From NCBI GenBank assembly GCA_027405735.1, contig JAPEHQ010000002.1, positions 558,001 to 622,000 on the forward strand: 64,000 nt of DNA, given 5' to 3'. A program made the position numbers and the translations under genes. Shown in pieces: positions 60,521-64,000 of the stretch. The DNA is from Mucor racemosus. Its lineage: Eukaryota; Mucoromycota; Mucoromycetes; Mucorales; Mucoraceae. The notes under the pieces are model-generated. The model was not told the origin of the DNA. It saw nothing but the letters and a program-made list of their open reading frames with translations, and made no database searches. Positions within the stretch are counted from its first letter, which is position 1, and every line of letters starts with the position of its first letter.

Positions 60521-62383
60521 AGTTAATTTTTCAAATCTGTTGTTTGGGCATTAGAACTATGATATATAATCGACTTTTTTTTTATTTTTATTTGGAAGTT
60601 GCGTTAATTTCATATCCTTGTTTTTGTATGATAAACTTTCAAGATGCTTTAGAATAGATATTCTTGTCAAAATAAATGATTTGCAACCTTTACTCTACAT
60701 TTTACCGAGAAACTGGTCTAGTAGATTTCAATCCTTTAATCGAGAGATTTGCGATCATGGGTATAGAAAGTCTGCTTTAATCAAAAGATCTTGGTCATTA
60801 TTTTCTTGTTGAAGGTTCATGTGTGTGAGAGCGTCGAACTTTTTCATATATTCATGCAAATTTCGATTTATATATGCAGAACTTTTATTGGCTGTGAATA
60901 ATCTGATAATCCAACAGCTGATATAAATTTATACTTGGCATAATAAAAAATAAGACCTATATATGCTACAAACTATAAATATTATTTAGAGTTGAATATT
61001 TTAGGTTCACAAATTAAAAAAACATTCAATTGTAACGTTTTAAATGCTAAACCTTAAGTGCAAACAATAAAGATATTGACATATACGTGAGCTCAGAACG
61101 GATCAATGTCGTTTGCATTCCAAATCAAAGGTTCTACGTAAATTGACTTCACATTTAATATAAAGCCAATCGTAGTATTATTGGATAAATAATTAATTGA
61201 AAGAACAATTAAGCGCAGTAATATTTTACCTCATTGAAACCGGAAACCACCCCCTGTTTTTTAAATTGCCAGTGCAATTTTATTAATTTTTAAAGCATTT
61301 TTGCTGCAGACAGATGAAAATATACTGCCTGAAACCGAAATGTATTAGAGTTGAAAATGCATTTATTTTTATGCAAAAATATAGCATCTGTAATGTATTT
61401 TCCAGAAACATGGACACGCAAACCAATTAAAACAGTGTTCTTGGATACATATTTGGGCGTGTATGATTAGGCACATGGACATTTTACAATGTAAAATATT
61501 TCTCACACTTATTCATGCATCTTTTGTTGCATTTATGACAGATATACTTGCAGTCTACCATTATTAATGTGAAGAAATTCATCTAGTTATCTTTTTGTAA
61601 TCTTCCCCGGATCAACGTTTGATAAGAAAGATAATTGTTAGAATTGGGTCGGCATCGGAAAAGCTTTGAACGAGCGAAAAAAAGCGGCTCATTTTTTACG
61701 AATGATGTGATTTTTCTGACATGATTGATGTGTGTCGATTAAATAAATTAAAAAATACTTGGTAACACCAAAAAAATATTTTCTATTCGTGTCGAATGAT
61801 ATATGGTCTGTGATACATCGAGATAAAATCTTTTGTAATGTCAATAAAATATTCAGGTTGGTATTTCATCGGGAATAGACGTGTAAATCTCAAAATCGAT
61901 GATTTGTATTATGATTAGACTTTAAAGTTCAAATGCTTGAAAAAGATGAAAGGTACGCGTGCAATAAGCAATAAAAGTGTTTGTGCATCTTTAAATAAAA
62001 AGCAATTTTGGGATTTATTATCAAGAACCAAAAAAAAAAAAGGAGACTCAGGATTTACATAAAATGGTCTCTTTTCGGAAAAGAAGAAATGTTTTAAAGA
62101 TCAGTTTGTAAGAATTAACATTTAAATGTTACCGTTTTGGTCTTCATTTATGAATCTAATGACAAAAGAACACTTTATCAATCATATCAACATCCTTCTT
62201 TTTGTGGCGATAACTTATTTTTAGCCGCGTAAACATTAATTCTTTTTGATTTCAGAGCAGTAAAATCTCTCAATGATAAACCAGAAAAGTCATACCACTT
62301 TTTTCTGCTACGCATGTCCAATGCACTTTTTGACTTGATTTAATAATTCTAATCTATCTACGTTGTCTATCTAAAATATCTCT

Positions 62384-62426
<43 letters not shown>

Positions 62427-63617
62427 GTTGATTTTAATGCACAGTAAATAGTTGGTTAGTAGTCCATCATAACTCGTATTATCAAACATGAAATGTAATG
62501 AATAATTTCTTGGAACATGGAATAAAAACTAAATTTTTTTTTTGCGGATCTGATTGAGAATATATAATTATTGGATGGGATTCAGTCTATCCCATATATC
62601 TCTCCTCTGCGCACATATTTTATTTGAAAATATTTCTTCCCCATTTCCCGATAATATCCATTTTAATAGGAGTCTACTCGCACGTTCTCATTCTAGTGTC
62701 TCAGAAATAATCAGGTTTATCGTTCTCCCCCCCCCTTTTTTTTTACTTGGTTTTTTTTGTACCTTTCAGTAATAAATAAAAAGGATTTCAAGAATACGTG
62801 AACAATACTGTTTTTTTTATCAATTAAAATCTAGAAGAGTAAGGCTAGATAAAATGACATAAATGTTTTGTAACAGAATTTCATTGTAGCACACATCATG
62901 CGTATATTGTGTCTGACAATCAAAATAAAACATGGTAAAAAAACAACATAAATTCCCATTCAATATAAACATAATAACAAATAAAATTGAACTATTTGAT
63001 GTAATTCAGATGTAAGGATAGGTTTTTCTTTCTTTTTGATATACTTGTACTTTAAGATTATGATTTATCGCCATAAAATTACAGCGGATACACAATCAGA
63101 TTGACCATTTATTCTCGGACTTTGTTTGTCAACAGACCCTTTTTCGGTCAATGAATATGATAAAATCAATGTCTTTAAGTTATTATCAGTAAAAAAACAA
63201 AACGAAAACGATTAATCATTATGAAATCTCCTGTATCTATATTTTTACAACAGAATAAATGAATGAATAAACCCAATAAAAATCAGGTACAAAAATTCTT
63301 TAAAATGTTTAGGACGTTTATAAACACTAAATGTTTTGCTGTTCGCATGTAAAATCTTTTTTTCTCAAGATATTCATGTTTCATTACAACACAAAAAAAA
63401 AAAAAGCAGACTAAAGTTTAATAGATAAAAATGATTACCTTAATGATTGAAAAGGCGCATTAGTCGGGCATGGTCGTATGTGTGTAGTTGAGGCCCTTTG
63501 TCCTAATTTTTTTTTCCACGGTAAAAAAAAAATATGAGACATATTTGTCGCCGGTTCGATTTTGATGATACGATAATCATCATCACCACATTATTGTAAT
63601 CCAAATAAAAAAAAAGA
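60521..63617. other. Gene-poor upstream region of pyruvate decarboxylase
   Basis: About 3.1 kb without a supported gene. A 35-T run (62387-62421), a CCCCCCCC-T9 block near 62730, and several A/T homopolymers (62031-62040, 63391-63403) stand out. Short ORFs (60618-60812, 62554-62772) show no protein features. The proximal kilobase may be a large promoter, as expected for a strongly regulated fermentation gene. Confidence 0.4.
62387..62421. repeat. Poly-T run (35 T)
   Basis: Longest homopolymer in the window, following a TCTCTC stretch. Its length is assembly-sensitive. Confidence 0.85.
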
Positions 63618-63624
63618 TATAAAA
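63618..63624 (+). promoter_or_regulatory. TATA box of pyruvate decarboxylase
   Basis: TATAAAA, 71 bp upstream of the ATG, in an A-rich leader. Typical of highly expressed fungal genes. Confidence 0.6.
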
Positions 63625-63694
63625 GAAGCAATATTTATCCCAATAATCATATTTTTTTCTCAACAAGTTTTTTACATACTTTTTAATTCAAAAA

Positions 63695-64000
<306 letters not shown>

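Noticed and set aside
63551..63580. tRNA-like B box ('ggttcgattttga')
   Set aside because: It lacks the final CC of the B box, and no A box or cloverleaf could be drawn upstream.

Overview
The window is eukaryotic, AT-rich and fungal. Most genes are split by short introns (about 45-75 nt, mostly GT...AG) with tight intergenic gaps, and the proteins look like those of an early-diverging fungus, most likely Mucoromycota (a Mucorales-type genome). This placement rests on protein character and gene architecture; I could not run a search. No rRNA, tRNA, CRISPR or prokaryotic feature is visible.

Layout. 1-2.3 kb: a copy of a dispersed non-coding repeat ('family A'), split by an insertion. 2.3-10.5 kb: three minus-strand genes, a DHX40-like DEAH RNA helicase, a purple acid phosphatase and the AP-3 delta adaptin. 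10.5-19.2 kb: a gene-free repeat block with a 760-bp direct duplication, a pair of 745-bp inverted repeats spanning 5.3 kb, a short-motif-rich element and fragments. 19.2-27.5 kb: calcineurin A (minus), a Gpt2/Sct1-type acyltransferase (plus) and a Rad5/HLTF-type helicase-RING protein (minus). 27.5-30.6 kb: family A copy II. 30.6-38.5 kb: glucoamylase, REX4-like exonuclease, ING-type PHD protein, amidase, a polyQ protein and mitochondrial thioredoxin. 38.5-43 kb: family A copy III, carrying nested insertions. 43-48.7 kb: Nic96/Nup93, a small ORF and a kelch-type membrane protein. 48.7-63.6 kb: repeats dominated by an 8.6-kb LTR-bounded palindrome. 63.7 kb to the end: the 5' end of pyruvate decarboxylase.

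The genes are housekeeping and do not form a cluster or pathway; neighbours share divergent promoters (calcineurin/Gpt2; glucoamylase/REX4) or converge closely (Gpt2/Rad5, 39 bp; ING/amidase, 79 bp). Exon models were built by hand: each junction was chosen so that GT (once GC) and AG ends keep the frame and the family alignment, and every total is divisible by three.

The most unusual object is the palindrome at 49.77-58.36 kb. Two 3,995-bp arms are identical wherever I compared them and face each other across a 370-bp spacer. Each arm carries LTR-like ends, a broken retrotransposon gag and a decayed piece of a host gene, the C-terminal WD40 part of a dynein intermediate chain, with an intron donor still present. 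The spacer holds a third, more diverged LTR nested in another repeat. Such a locus could be transcribed as a long hairpin that feeds RNA silencing; that is a hypothesis, not something the sequence proves.
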